Positions 8,281 to 16,827 of a stretch of 64,000 nt of DNA are shown here, one piece after another. Source of the stretch: Alphaproteobacteria bacterium (GTDB lineage: Bacteria; Pseudomonadota; Alphaproteobacteria; Rhodobacterales; Rhodobacteraceae); NCBI GenBank assembly GCA_030427145.1, contig JAUHWT010000006.1, positions 62,001 through 126,000 of the forward strand, given 5' to 3'. The notes beneath the pieces are model-generated. The model did not search any database, was not told where the DNA came from, and worked only from the letters and a program-made list of their open reading frames with translations. The position numbers and the translations under genes were made by a program. How positions within the stretch are numbered: the first letter of the stretch is position 1; the number at the start of each line of letters is the position of its first letter.

Positions 8281-9273
8281 ATGGAAGTTTTGTGGCGGGC
8301 CGTAAGCGAGGCGGAGCCTGGTCCCAAATGGGCCGGGCTTTTCCACGGTCTGTGGCCGGCCTATCACCGCTGGTGGCTGCGGAAGGGCGAACATGCGCGC
8401 GCGACCTACTGGGAGAGCATCAAGGCGCTCAAGCAGTACATGCCGGAGCTTGTGCCGCTGCATGAGCAGCTGTCGGATCTGGCGGGCGGCAGTGACCATG
8501 CCGCCCGGTTTCTGAGTTTCTACTGTCCGCCGCCATACCTTTCAGGCTGTTCCCAGGGGATCTGGCCGGGGGCGAAGCCCGTGCTTGTGCGCAACTATGA
8601 TTACGACGCCCGGGCCTTTGACAGCATTCTGCTCCACACCGCCTGGCAGGGCCGCAAGGTCATGGGCACGAGTGACGGCATGTGGGGGCTGGTCGATGGC
8701 ATGAACGATGCCGGGCTGGCGGTGTCGCTGACCTTTGGCGGGCGGCAGATCGTGGGCGACGGCTTCGGCGTGCCGCTGATCCTGCGCTATGTTTTGCAGA
8801 CCTGCGAGACCACGGCCGAGGCGGAGAAGGTGCTGGTGCGGGTGCCCACGCACATGAGTTACAACGTGACGGTGGTGGACAAGCGGCGGCGGTATCTAAC
8901 GGCCTATATGGCGCCGGACCGGCCGACCGAGATCACCCATGCCGCCGTGGCCACAAACCACCAGAGCCGGGTGGAATGGTCGGCCCATGCCCGCATGACC
9001 GCAACAGTGGAGCGCGAGCGCTTTCTGCTGCAGCGGCTGACTCTGCACGTGGAGCCGGAGGAGAAATTTATCGGCGCGTTTCTGAAACCACCGCTCTATT
9101 CCACGGCGTTCGACCGGGGTTTCGGCACGCTGTTCACGGCCGTTTACCGTCCGTCGAAAGGCGAAATGGAGCTGCGCTGGCCCAAGGCGGTGTGGCCGTT
9201 CCATATCGACAGGTTTGTCGAGGACATGCGGGTGATCCACACCCCGGATGTGGTGAGGCGCAAGGGCGCCTGA
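8281..9273 (+). CDS. C45-family Ntn-hydrolase (acyl-CoA:6-APA acyltransferase-like)
   Basis: A 330-aa protein 23 bases after the ATP-grasp gene. It resembles the peptidase C45 family (isopenicillin N acyltransferase, bile-salt-hydrolase-like Ntn fold). The nucleophile candidate is Cys90 in SGCSQGIW, followed by PVLVRNYDYDARAFD, a motif typical of the family, then GLVDGMNDAGLAVSLTFGG and, near the C-terminus, AATNHQSR-like text (VATNHQSRVEW). Classic members are made as precursors that cleave before a Cys; here the Cys is ~90 residues in, so either a propeptide is removed or the enzyme acts without processing. Expected chemistry is acyl transfer to, or hydrolysis of, an amide. It closes the four-gene operon and is followed by a 169-bp repeat. 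Confidence 0.82.
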   Translation: MEVLWRAVSEAEPGPKWAGLFHGLWPAYHRWWLRKGEHARATYWESIKALKQYMPELVPLHEQLSDLAGGSDHAARFLSFYCPPPYLSGCSQGIWPGAKPVLVRNYDYDARAFDSILLHTAWQGRKVMGTSDGMWGLVDGMNDAGLAVSLTFGGRQIVGDGFGVPLILRYVLQTCETTAEAEKVLVRVPTHMSYNVTVVDKRRRYLTAYMAPDRPTEITHAAVATNHQSRVEWSAHARMTATVERERFLLQRLTLHVEPEEKFIGAFLKPPLYSTAFDRGFGTLFTAVYRPSKGEMELRWPKAVWPFHIDRFVEDMRVIHTPDVVRRKGA

Positions 9274-9296
9274 TTTCCTTCGAGCGGGCAAACCGA

Positions 9297-9465
9297 GGCA
9301 CGGAACAGAGGGGCGTCAGCCCCGCCGTGCCAGCGTCGGACCGGCCCATGGGCCGGCGCTCCGTGAGCATTGCCCGCACCCTCAATCGGAAGACGCACAT
9401 TTGACCATAAAACCGCGCCACTCAGTCGGCAGGGGCGCCAACCCCCGGTCCGACGCTGGCACGGC
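9297..9465 (-). repeat. 169-bp palindromic repeat, copy 1
   Basis: Lies 23 bases after the stop of the C45 gene. It has perfect 21-bp inverted repeats at 9324-9344 (beginning GCCGTGCCAGCGTC) and 9445-9465. Outside the left repeat is a GGCACGGAACAGAGGGG tail, which marks the reverse orientation relative to the copies at 45423, 45683 and 58079. Every copy spans exactly 169 bases. It is intergenic and probably forms a long stem-loop in RNA. The remaining spacer to 9545 holds no gene. Confidence 0.85.
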
Positions 9466-9545
9466 TCACCGCGAGCAGTAGGAAAACCGTGGGGCTTTTC
9501 CCGGCTTTTAATAACATAACCGGCATTATAGGTGAGACCCGTTCC

Positions 9546-10283
9546 TTAACCCCCCGGTGTCGGGTCCGGGCGGGCGTTGGACTGGTCGTAGAGGCTGTTG
9601 CTGCGCGTGAGGTGGCGGATCATGGCCTCCTTGGCGGCGCGGGCGTCGCGGTCGCGGATGGCGGCGAAGATGATGTCATGTTCCTCAAGGGTCAGGTCCT
9701 CAAGGCCAGGGCGGCGGACGCTGCCCACATGGAACACGGCAAGCCAGCCGAAGATGGCGCTGCTGACCGCGGCATAGAGCGGGTTGCCGGGGATGCCAGC
9801 GATGACCTCGTGGACTCTGCCGTCTAATTTCATGAACTCCGCGGGGATGTCACGGGCCGCGCGCTGCTGGTCCATGGCTTCGCGCAATGTGACCAGATCG
9901 GCCTCCGAGCGTTCAAGGGCGGCGCGGCCGACGAGATAGGTCTCGAAGGTCAGGCGCGCCTCCTTGAGCTGTTCAAGCGTGGCGCCGGAATGGGACAGGA
10001 TATGCTTCATCGACAGGTTCATCTGTTCGAGAACCCCGTCCATTGACGCCTCCGCCACGCGGGGCCGTTCGCCGTGGCGGACCTCGATCAGCCCACTGCC
10101 CTGGAGCGCCTGCATCGCCTCGCGGATGGCCGGGCGGCCGACGCCGTAGAGGCTCATCAACTCACGCTCGGATGGCAGGATGTCGCCAGGTCCCAGGGCA
10201 TCGCGCTGGATGGTTTCAAGGATGCGTTCCTTGACCTCATCACTGAGTTTGCGGCGTTTGATCGGGAGCGGTGGCGTCGACAC
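9546..10283 (-). CDS. FadR-subfamily GntR transcriptional regulator
   Basis: A 245-aa protein. The N-terminal winged helix (residues ~10-75) includes LGPGDILPSERELMSLYGVGRPAIREAMQ split over the usual GntR pattern, with SGLIEVRHGERPRV as the wing. The C-terminal FCD domain (about 95-235) contains the metal-ligand-type residues (DGRVHEVIAG; HDIIFAAIRDRDARAA). FadR/NanR-type regulators usually repress catabolic operons for acids or amino sugars. It lies downstream of the LacI gene that ends the long operon but is separated by 179 bases, so it likely has its own promoter. Confidence 0.9.
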   Translation of the reverse strand: MSTPPLPIKRRKLSDEVKERILETIQRDALGPGDILPSERELMSLYGVGRPAIREAMQALQGSGLIEVRHGERPRVAEASMDGVLEQMNLSMKHILSHSGATLEQLKEARLTFETYLVGRAALERSEADLVTLREAMDQQRAARDIPAEFMKLDGRVHEVIAGIPGNPLYAAVSSAIFGWLAVFHVGSVRRPGLEDLTLEEHDIIFAAIRDRDARAAKEAMIRHLTRSNSLYDQSNARPDPTPGG

Positions 10284-10400
10284 GTTTGGAGCCTTCCTGA
10301 AACAGCTCTGATCCGGTTACTGTATTACCCGACCTCCCGGCCCCGAACAAATCGCAAAAGGTAATTTTTCAGCGACCCTCGGGCGGAAGGCGGACAGGAA

Positions 10401-10421
10401 GTGGTATACTGTCATAATGAC
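10401..10421. promoter_or_regulatory. possible operator upstream of the FadR-type gene
   Basis: A TGGTATAC half-site (10402-10409) abuts the perfect 11-bp palindrome GTCATAATGAC (10411-10421), about 120-140 bases upstream of the FadR-type start. GntR proteins bind short palindromes of this size, so autoregulation is plausible. This is inference from position and symmetry only. Confidence 0.35.
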
Positions 10422-10462
10422 CTGATTTCCACAGAATTTGTGTAACAATTCCGGTTGGACGG

Positions 10463-11470
10463 TCAGGCCCCTGCGCTGGAGCCGCGAATGATCAGGTTTA
10501 CGTCGCGCCGGGTCTCCGGTGGCGGAGCCGTGCCGTTTTCGAGCCAGGCCAGCACGGTATCGGCAATTTCACGGCCAAACGCGGCCACGTCGCAGCGGAC
10601 GGTGGACAGTGTCGGCCAGGAATGGGCGCTTTCCTCGATGTCGTCGAAGCCAACGATGCGGAACCCCGTGCCGACGTCGATCCGCTTCTCGTTGCACCTG
10701 GCGATCATACCGAGCGCCACGAGATCATTGAAGCAGAGCGCCGCGTCGCAGTCGGGGTACTGGTCCTGAAGCCTGTCGAAGGCATCGAGGCCGAACTGTC
10801 GCGTGGAGCGGCCGTTCAAAACGATGGGCTCAATGCCTGCTTCCGCCAGGACGGCGCAGTAGCCCTCCATGCGCTCGCGGGTAACGTCCCGGCCCTCCAG
10901 ACCGCCAACAAAGGCGATGCGGCGGGCGCCGGCCTCCAGCAGGTGCCGGGTCGCGGCACGGCCACCCTCGGAATAGTTCGGCGCGGCGAAGGGAAAGAGA
11001 TCGGTGCGCGGCTCCACCTGGCGCAGAACCTGCATGGTGGGCACGCCTGACCGGGCGACAGGCTCAAAACTGCGCTCCACGTCACCATAGGCAGGGGAAA
11101 TGATCAGCGCGGCGACACCGTGCTCAATCATCGCGCCGACGACCTGGGCCTGAAGCGCCGGGTCCTCGTCGGTATTGGCGACCACGGCGGCATAGCCGTT
11201 GGCGGCGAGTGCCATCTGCAGGGAGGTGGCAAACTCTGTGAAAAACGGGTTGCGCAGATCGTTGATGACCAGACCGACCAGACCGGTATTCGCGCTGCGC
11301 ATGGTGGCGGCGGCGCGGTTGTAGACGTAGCCGATCGCCTCCATCGCCTCACGCACCTGAACGCGGGTTTCCTCGCGGACGGCGGGGCTGTTGCGCAGAA
11401 CGAGGCTGACGGTGGATTTGGACACCCCGGCCTTTTTGGCGACGTCGATGATGGTCGGTCTGCGCTCCAT
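10463..11470 (-). CDS. LacI-family transcriptional regulator (distal copy)
   Basis: A 335-aa protein. It starts with the LacI headpiece (TIIDVAKKAGVSKSTVSLVL and the hinge helix region around NRAAATMRS), followed by a periplasmic-binding-protein-like sensor domain (GLVGLVINDLRNPFFTEF; IAFVGGLEGRDVTRERMEGY; FRIVGFDDIEES). It is the last gene of the minus-strand run that begins with the Gfo/Idh/MocA gene at 24871, only 5 bases after the Dabb stop. It is a natural candidate to bind the paired TGGAACGTTCCA palindromes at the head of that run, though the other LacI (24972-25988) could do so instead. The inducer is presumably a sugar or cyclitol handled by the operon. Confidence 0.92.
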   Translation of the reverse strand: MERRPTIIDVAKKAGVSKSTVSLVLRNSPAVREETRVQVREAMEAIGYVYNRAAATMRSANTGLVGLVINDLRNPFFTEFATSLQMALAANGYAAVVANTDEDPALQAQVVGAMIEHGVAALIISPAYGDVERSFEPVARSGVPTMQVLRQVEPRTDLFPFAAPNYSEGGRAATRHLLEAGARRIAFVGGLEGRDVTRERMEGYCAVLAEAGIEPIVLNGRSTRQFGLDAFDRLQDQYPDCDAALCFNDLVALGMIARCNEKRIDVGTGFRIVGFDDIEESAHSWPTLSTVRCDVAAFGREIADTVLAWLENGTAPPPETRRDVNLIIRGSSAGA

Positions 11471-11475
11471 GACCT

Positions 11476-11805
11476 TTAGCCCTCTCCGCCCTGCCCTTCG
11501 ACCGGAAGGTCAAACACCAGAATGCCGTCGATGCCACCGACCGCGTTTTCCACGAGACGCGCGCCGAGGCGTTTGTGGTCGGGGTGGACCTGGTAGGCCT
11601 CCAGCGCGCCCCAGTCGGTGAAGTCGACCACGAAGCCGTGCATGTAGCCGCGTTCGATCTTTTCCGGGCTTTCGCTTTTGCCGGACGTGATCGAGAGCAC
11701 TCCGGGAACCTCGGAGCGGATCGCGTGAAGCTGCGTCCAGATGTCGGCGATTTCGCTGTCCTCAAGCTCCGGTTTAAACCGGATCAGAACGATGTGGCGG
11801 ATCAT
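11476..11805 (-). CDS. Dabb-family (stress-responsive alpha/beta barrel) protein
   Basis: A 109-aa protein of the dimeric alpha-beta barrel (Dabb) family. It begins MIRHIVLIRFKPELEDSEI and carries HGFVVDFTDWGALEAYQVHPDHKRL, with the conserved His pair of the family (H4 and HPDH). Dabb proteins are small cofactor-less enzymes or stress proteins such as olivetolic acid cyclase. Its start overlaps the stop of the GMC gene by 4 bases (ATGA), so it is translationally coupled. In catabolic operons these proteins often accompany dehydrogenases; its role here is unknown. Confidence 0.85.
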   Translation of the reverse strand: MIRHIVLIRFKPELEDSEIADIWTQLHAIRSEVPGVLSITSGKSESPEKIERGYMHGFVVDFTDWGALEAYQVHPDHKRLGARLVENAVGGIDGILVFDLPVEGQGGEG

Positions 11806-13400
11806 GCGCTGGCTCCCGTGCCGTTGTCGGCCCTGATCATGTCGGCGCCCTTTTCGCCAATCATCATCGCGGCGGCGTTGGTGTTGGAGGACACGACACG
11901 GGGCATGATCGAGTTGTCGACGATGCGCAAGCCCTCGATGCCCTTGAAGCGCAGGCGCTCGTCCACCACGGCCTCTTCATCCGGCCCCATGCGGCAGGTT
12001 CCAGCGGCGTGGTGGGCGGTTTTGGAATGCTGACAGATGTAGTCGAAATAGTCGTCGTCGGTTTTCACGTCCGGCCCTGGCAGACGCTCGGCCAGGATGT
12101 AGGGTTTGAGGGCATCCTGGGAGAGGATTTTCTGTGTCAGTTTCACGCCCTCGATGGAGAGTTCCCGGTCGCGCGGGTCCGAGAGGTAGTTCGGATCGAT
12201 CAGAGGGGAGCTGGCCGGATCGGCGCTTTGCAGCCGCACGGTGCCACGCGAGCGGGGCCGCAGGTAGCAGGAGTTCAGTGTCACGCCACCCTGGGCCATG
12301 GCGGCAACCCCGTGTTCGATGCCGGTGCCAAGGCCGAGATGCATCTGCAGATCCGGGGACCGCGCGTCCTGATCGGCGTACCAGAACCCGCCGGTTTCAA
12401 ACAGCGAGGACGCAACCGGCCCCTTGCGGGTGAGGAGATACTGCAAACCAGCGAGTGCGGCCCAGTGGGGTTTGGCGTAACGGTCGTAGCTGTACGGGCC
12501 TTTCAGTTCGCAGATACAGTAGAGGTCCAGATGGTCCTGGAGGTTCTCACCAATCTGTGCCTTGTCGCACACCACATTGATGCCAAGGTCCTCCAGGTGT
12601 TCGGCGGGGCCGATGCCCGAGAGTTGCAGCAGACGCGGTGAGCCGATGGCGCCGGAGCTGAGCACGACCTCCTGCCCTGCGGTTATTTTCTCGCCATCCA
12701 TCATTTCGACACCGGTGGCGCGGCCCTTTTCGACCACCAGCCTGCGCACCTGGGCCTCCGTGCGGACGGTCAGGTTTGGCCGGTTGCTGTTGGGCGCGAG
12801 GAAGGCCATGGCGGTGGAGGAGCGGCGCGCGTTGCGCTGGGTCAGCTGGTAGAAGGTGACACCGTCCTGTTTCTCGCCGTTGATGTCGTGGTTGCGGGGG
12901 ATGCCGAGCTGACCCGCCGCCTCGAAAAACGCATCGCAAATCGGCAGGGGCGCGGAGGGGCGGCTGACACCGACCGGGCCACCCTTGCCGTGGTATTCGT
13001 TCTCGAACGTGTCGTTGTCCTCACTCTTGCGGAAATACGGCAGAACGTCGGCGTAGCTCCAGCCGGTGCACCCCATCTGGCGCCATTCGTCATAGTCGAG
13101 CGCATTGCCACGGGTGTAGACCTGCGCATTGATCGCGGAGCCGCCGCCGATCACCCTGGCCTGGGTGAAGCGGAACACCTTGTCGCGCATGTGCCGCTGC
13201 GGCACGGTTTCCCAGCCCCAGCTTCCAATGCCCTTGGTCATCTTCGCAAAGCCCGCCGGCAGGTGGTAGAAGGGATGCCGGTCGCGCCCGCCCGCCTCCA
13301 GCAGCAGGACGTTGACCGCGGGATCCTCGGTGAGCCTGGCCGCGACAATCGATCCGGCGGACCCGCCTCCGATCACGATAAAATCGTATGATTTCTGCAT
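11802..13400 (-). CDS. GMC-family oxidoreductase (choline dehydrogenase-like)
   Basis: A 532-aa flavoprotein. The frame stays open 300 bases upstream, but the ATG at 13400 is chosen because it is followed at once by the FAD-binding FIVIGGGSAGSIVAARL motif. GMC signature 1 region: ARVIGGGSAINAQVYTRG. The C-terminal catalytic part has AHHAAGTCRMGPDEEAVVD and SNTNAAAMMIGEKGADM. Such enzymes oxidise alcohols or polyols to aldehydes, ketones or lactones with FAD. It lies 11 bases after the SDR stop and overlaps the Dabb start. With the second GMC enzyme it probably oxidises the substrate imported by the adjacent ABC transporter. Confidence 0.9.
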   Translation of the reverse strand: MQKSYDFIVIGGGSAGSIVAARLTEDPAVNVLLLEAGGRDRHPFYHLPAGFAKMTKGIGSWGWETVPQRHMRDKVFRFTQARVIGGGSAINAQVYTRGNALDYDEWRQMGCTGWSYADVLPYFRKSEDNDTFENEYHGKGGPVGVSRPSAPLPICDAFFEAAGQLGIPRNHDINGEKQDGVTFYQLTQRNARRSSTAMAFLAPNSNRPNLTVRTEAQVRRLVVEKGRATGVEMMDGEKITAGQEVVLSSGAIGSPRLLQLSGIGPAEHLEDLGINVVCDKAQIGENLQDHLDLYCICELKGPYSYDRYAKPHWAALAGLQYLLTRKGPVASSLFETGGFWYADQDARSPDLQMHLGLGTGIEHGVAAMAQGGVTLNSCYLRPRSRGTVRLQSADPASSPLIDPNYLSDPRDRELSIEGVKLTQKILSQDALKPYILAERLPGPDVKTDDDYFDYICQHSKTAHHAAGTCRMGPDEEAVVDERLRFKGIEGLRIVDNSIMPRVVSSNTNAAAMMIGEKGADMIRADNGTGASA

Positions 13401-13411
13401 GGCTGACCTCT

Positions 13412-14170
13412 TCAGAGCCTTGGTATGGACAGACCGCCATCGACCGGGATGACGGCACCGGTGGCAAACGCCATTTCGCCTTTGGCCAGGGGCACGGCGA
13501 TCTGGCCGATATCCATCGGCTGGCCCCAGCGCATGGCGGGAACGAGACCGTCCTCGATGCGGGCGGTGTATTTGTCGCCGACAACGGCGGTCATGTCGGT
13601 AGCGATGATGCCGGGGCGCAGCTCGTAGACACCGATGCCAAGCGGCGCGAGACGGACGCTGAACAGGCGGGCCATCATGGCGGCCCCGGCCTTCGACAGG
13701 CAATATTCCGAACGCTCAATGGACACCATTTCGGCGTTCACGGAGGTGATGAAAACCATTGAGCGGTAGTCGCCGGTCTCCATGTCCTGCATCCGGCGCG
13801 CGACCTCCTGGGCCAGGAAAAACGCGCCGCGCAGGTTCACGTCCATGACGAAATCGAAATTCTCCGGCACGAGATTAAGCATGTCGCCCCGGATGCGGCA
13901 GGAGACACCGGCGTTGCAAACAAAGGTCGTGACCGGCCCCAGTTCGGCCTCAACGGTATCCACAAGCGCGGCGGCGCGGTCGACCTGGGCGACGTCATGC
14001 TGAAAGTACCGGGCGTTCGGGCCCAGTTCCTCAAGCGCTCCGGCCACCGCCGGATTGTCGGCGGGCGGCAGGGAGGCGATGGCCACGCTGAAGCCCTCGG
14101 CGGCGAGGGAACGGGCGATGCCAAAGCCAATGCCGCTTTGACCGCCGGTGATGAGTGCGGTTCGTGTCAT
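13412..14170 (-). CDS. short-chain dehydrogenase/reductase (SDR)
   Basis: A 252-aa classical SDR. The Rossmann motif is TALITGGQSGIGFGIA, the adenine-ring motif CNAG is present as FVCNAGVS, the catalytic Ser region is VFITSVNAEM, and the active-site YCLSK gives Tyr and Lys in the YxxxK spacing. The C-terminus ATGAVIPVDGGLSIPRL is typical of 3-ketoacyl-reductase/sugar dehydrogenase members. Its start overlaps the stop of the upstream GMC gene by 4 bases. Context suggests reversible oxidation of a hydroxyl on the same sugar-like substrate. Confidence 0.92.
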   Translation of the reverse strand: MTRTALITGGQSGIGFGIARSLAAEGFSVAIASLPPADNPAVAGALEELGPNARYFQHDVAQVDRAAALVDTVEAELGPVTTFVCNAGVSCRIRGDMLNLVPENFDFVMDVNLRGAFFLAQEVARRMQDMETGDYRSMVFITSVNAEMVSIERSEYCLSKAGAAMMARLFSVRLAPLGIGVYELRPGIIATDMTAVVGDKYTARIEDGLVPAMRWGQPMDIGQIAVPLAKGEMAFATGAVIPVDGGLSIPRL

Positions 14171-15666
14171 GTGGCAAAATCCTTTTGCAGGATATGGTCC
14201 GCCATGCGCAGGGACAGGGCCGCGACGGTGAGTGCGGGATTGACCGCTGCGGAGGTCGGCAATGTGGAGGCGTCGGCGATGAACAGGTTCGGGTGGTCAT
14301 GGGACCGGCCGAACGGATCAACGACGCTGGTGCGGGGATCATGCCCCATGCGGGCCGTGCCGCACTGGTGCGAGGGCGTGCGGCGGTCGAACGGGCGCGA
14401 CAGAACAATTGGATAGCCCGCCTGGCGCAGCAGTTTCTTCAACTTTACGACCAGCGCGTTATGCGCGGCAAAATTCGACTGTTTCCAGTCCAGCACGATC
14501 CGCCCGTCGCGCAGGGTCACGCGGCTCTCGGGGTTGGGCAGATCCTCGGACATGGCGTAGAGGTCGATAGACCGGTCGGTGATCCAGCGCACCAGCGGCC
14601 GCGGCAGATTTGTATTTGCCGCGAGGATCGGTTCGGTGATTTTGCCCAGAAGCTGGATGTTGCCCATGGGCCGGTCATCCGGGCCGCCGCGCAGGTAGAA
14701 ATCATTGACCATGAGGGTCTTCTGATACACGGACGTGTTTTTGCGCAGCGGATGGATGGCGATCACGGCTGAAGTGTTGTGGTTCATGAAATTGCGCCCG
14801 ACCTGGTCGGACGAATTGGCAAGACCGTTGGGATTGTTCGCGTCCTGTGAGGCGAGCAGCAGCGCGGCGGACTGTACCGCCCCGGCGGACAGAACCGTGA
14901 TGCCGGCCTCAATGGTCTCGGCCTGACCGTTGCGATCGATCTCAACGCCGGCAATTTTCCCCGCCTCATCCGCGACCATGCGTCTAACCAGGCTTCCGGT
15001 CTGCAGGGTTACGTTGGGGTGCTGCAGCGCCTCATTCAGGGAGACCGTTTCCGCATCCATCTTGCCGCCGCAGGTGTCCGGGTAGGCGTCCCAGGTGGTC
15101 CGGCCGTGGGCAAGCCAGTGGTCGATATCGACACCAAGCGGCAGGGAGGACGGGTGCAGACCCACGCCCGCGAGACGGGCGCGCAGGTCGGCGATGGTCG
15201 GTTCGTCGGGAACGGGCGGGAACGGGTAGCTGCCGGAATGGTGCGGCTCGGTCGGGTCCTCACCGAGGGTGCCACGGATGCGGTATTGATCCTCGGCCTT
15301 TTGGTAGAAGGGCTCAAGCTCGTCATAGGAAAACGGCCAGCCAGGGGTCGCGCCCTCCACATGCTGAAGCGGTTCAAAATCCTCGGCCCGGTAGCGCAGC
15401 ATGACCGCGCCGAAGAATTTCGAATTGCCCCCGGCATAGTAGTAATTGCCGGGATTGAAGGGCTTGCCATTGCCGTCGAGCCATTGCTCATCAGGGCGAA
15501 AGCAGCCGTCGATGAAAATGGACGTCGCATCGCGGTCCCGTGGCGAGGGCTCCAGCCGTTCGCCACGTTCGAGGATCAGAATATTCCGACCCGAAGGGGC
15601 TAAAGCGGCGGCCAGAGTGGCCCCGCCCATGCCCGAACCGATAATGAGGACATCCGGTTTCGTCAC
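14167..15666 (-). CDS. GMC-family oxidoreductase (second, glucose/gluconate dehydrogenase-like)
   Basis: A 499-aa protein starting with the FAD motif VLIIGSGMGGATLAAAL. It has GNSKFFGAVMLRYRAEDF and the C-terminal catalytic motif PSHQCGTARMGHDPRTSVVDPFG, followed by ADASTLPTSAAVNPALTVAAL. This pattern is closer to the large subunit of sugar/gluconate dehydrogenases and fungal-type GMC enzymes than to the choline dehydrogenase-like gene downstream. No Tat-type signal is seen, so it is probably cytoplasmic. It overlaps both neighbours by 4 bases (ATPase stop, SDR start), which places it firmly in the transporter operon. Confidence 0.88.
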   Translation of the reverse strand: MTKPDVLIIGSGMGGATLAAALAPSGRNILILERGERLEPSPRDRDATSIFIDGCFRPDEQWLDGNGKPFNPGNYYYAGGNSKFFGAVMLRYRAEDFEPLQHVEGATPGWPFSYDELEPFYQKAEDQYRIRGTLGEDPTEPHHSGSYPFPPVPDEPTIADLRARLAGVGLHPSSLPLGVDIDHWLAHGRTTWDAYPDTCGGKMDAETVSLNEALQHPNVTLQTGSLVRRMVADEAGKIAGVEIDRNGQAETIEAGITVLSAGAVQSAALLLASQDANNPNGLANSSDQVGRNFMNHNTSAVIAIHPLRKNTSVYQKTLMVNDFYLRGGPDDRPMGNIQLLGKITEPILAANTNLPRPLVRWITDRSIDLYAMSEDLPNPESRVTLRDGRIVLDWKQSNFAAHNALVVKLKKLLRQAGYPIVLSRPFDRRTPSHQCGTARMGHDPRTSVVDPFGRSHDHPNLFIADASTLPTSAAVNPALTVAALSLRMADHILQKDFAT

Positions 15667-16775
15667 GGCTCGATGCGCTCTTCCGTTTTGGGATCGAAGG
15701 CCACGGCCTTCTCCATGTTGACGGCAAAACCGAAGGTATCCCCTGCCCGCACGGTAACATCGGCACGCATGCGCGCGATGGCGTCCTTGCCGCCGAGGGT
15801 CATGGTAACGAAGGTATCCGACCCGGCAGGTTCCGTGACGCCAACCCGGTTTTCCAGCGGCACCACATTCGATGATTTGCGGTCCGCGCCATCGGGGTCG
15901 GTGATGGCCTCCGGGCGGATGCCGAGCAGGATGTCCTGACCGTCGCGGGAGGCAAGGCCGGGCTGGCTGAAAGGCAGGAACTGCTCATTGCCATCCGCAT
16001 CGCGCACAACGGCGTTCGGAACCCCCTCGCGCACGGCCACGCGGGCGGGCAGGACGTTCATCGCGGGACTGCCCATGAAGGTTGCCACGAACACGTTGGC
16101 GGGGGTGTCGTAGATTTCCTTCGGCGTCCCGAGCTGCTGCACGTAGCCCTGGTTCATCACCGCGATGCGGGTCGACAGGGTCAGCGCCTCGATCTGGTCA
16201 TGGGTCACGTAGACGATGGTGGTTTTCAGCTTCTCATGCAGCTTCTTGATCTCGGTCCGCATGTCGACGCGCAGTTTCGCGTCGAGGTTGGACAGCGGCT
16301 CGTCGAAGAGGAACACGTCCGGATCGCGCACCAGCGCCCGGCCCATGGCGACGCGCTGGCGTTGACCGCCTGAGAGCTGGCTGGGTTTACGGTCGAGAAG
16401 CTGCTCGATCTGCAGGAGCGCCGCGACCTCTTTCAGGGCCCTGTCCCGCTCGGGTTTTGGCACGCCATGCATCTCAAGCCCGAAGGTCATGTTCTGTCCG
16501 ACCGTCATGTTCGGGTAGAGGGCGTAGCTTTGGAACACCATCGCGATGTTGCGCTTCGAGGGATGCACGCCATTGACCACGCGGTCCTTGATGGAAACCT
16601 CGCCGGAGGTGATGTTTTCCAGCCCCGCGATCATGTTCAGCAGGGTCGATTTGCCGCAGCCCGACGGGCCCACGAGGACGAGGAACTCGCCCTCCTCAAT
16701 CGAGATGTCCACGCGGTGGAGAACTTCGACGGTTCCGTAGGACTTGGTGACGTTCGAGATGTCGAGAAAACCCAT
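15663..16775 (-). CDS. ABC transporter ATPase, MalK/UgpC type
   Basis: A 370-aa carbohydrate ABC importer ATPase. Walker A is GPSGCGKST, the Q-loop is MVFQSYALYPNMTV, the signature is LSGGQRQRVAMGRA, Walker B is VFLFDEPLSNLDA, and the switch His lies in IVYVTHDQIEAL. The C-terminal ~120 residues form the TOBE/regulatory domain usual for MalK and UgpC. It belongs with the two permeases and binding protein upstream on the same strand, and its stop overlaps the start of the GMC gene. It should energise uptake of the substrate oxidised by the downstream enzymes. Confidence 0.94.
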   Translation of the reverse strand: MGFLDISNVTKSYGTVEVLHRVDISIEEGEFLVLVGPSGCGKSTLLNMIAGLENITSGEVSIKDRVVNGVHPSKRNIAMVFQSYALYPNMTVGQNMTFGLEMHGVPKPERDRALKEVAALLQIEQLLDRKPSQLSGGQRQRVAMGRALVRDPDVFLFDEPLSNLDAKLRVDMRTEIKKLHEKLKTTIVYVTHDQIEALTLSTRIAVMNQGYVQQLGTPKEIYDTPANVFVATFMGSPAMNVLPARVAVREGVPNAVVRDADGNEQFLPFSQPGLASRDGQDILLGIRPEAITDPDGADRKSSNVVPLENRVGVTEPAGSDTFVTMTLGGKDAIARMRADVTVRAGDTFGFAVNMEKAVAFDPKTEERIEP

Positions 16776-16827
16776 TTACCTGTCTCCATCCGTGTTGCCG
16801 GTGGCTGTGATTTTGTTGTGCATCGCC

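Noticed and set aside
11802..13703. 100-residue N-terminal extension of the choline dehydrogenase-like gene
   Set aside because: The extension is an out-of-frame reading of the SDR gene; the FAD motif begins right after the ATG at 13400.
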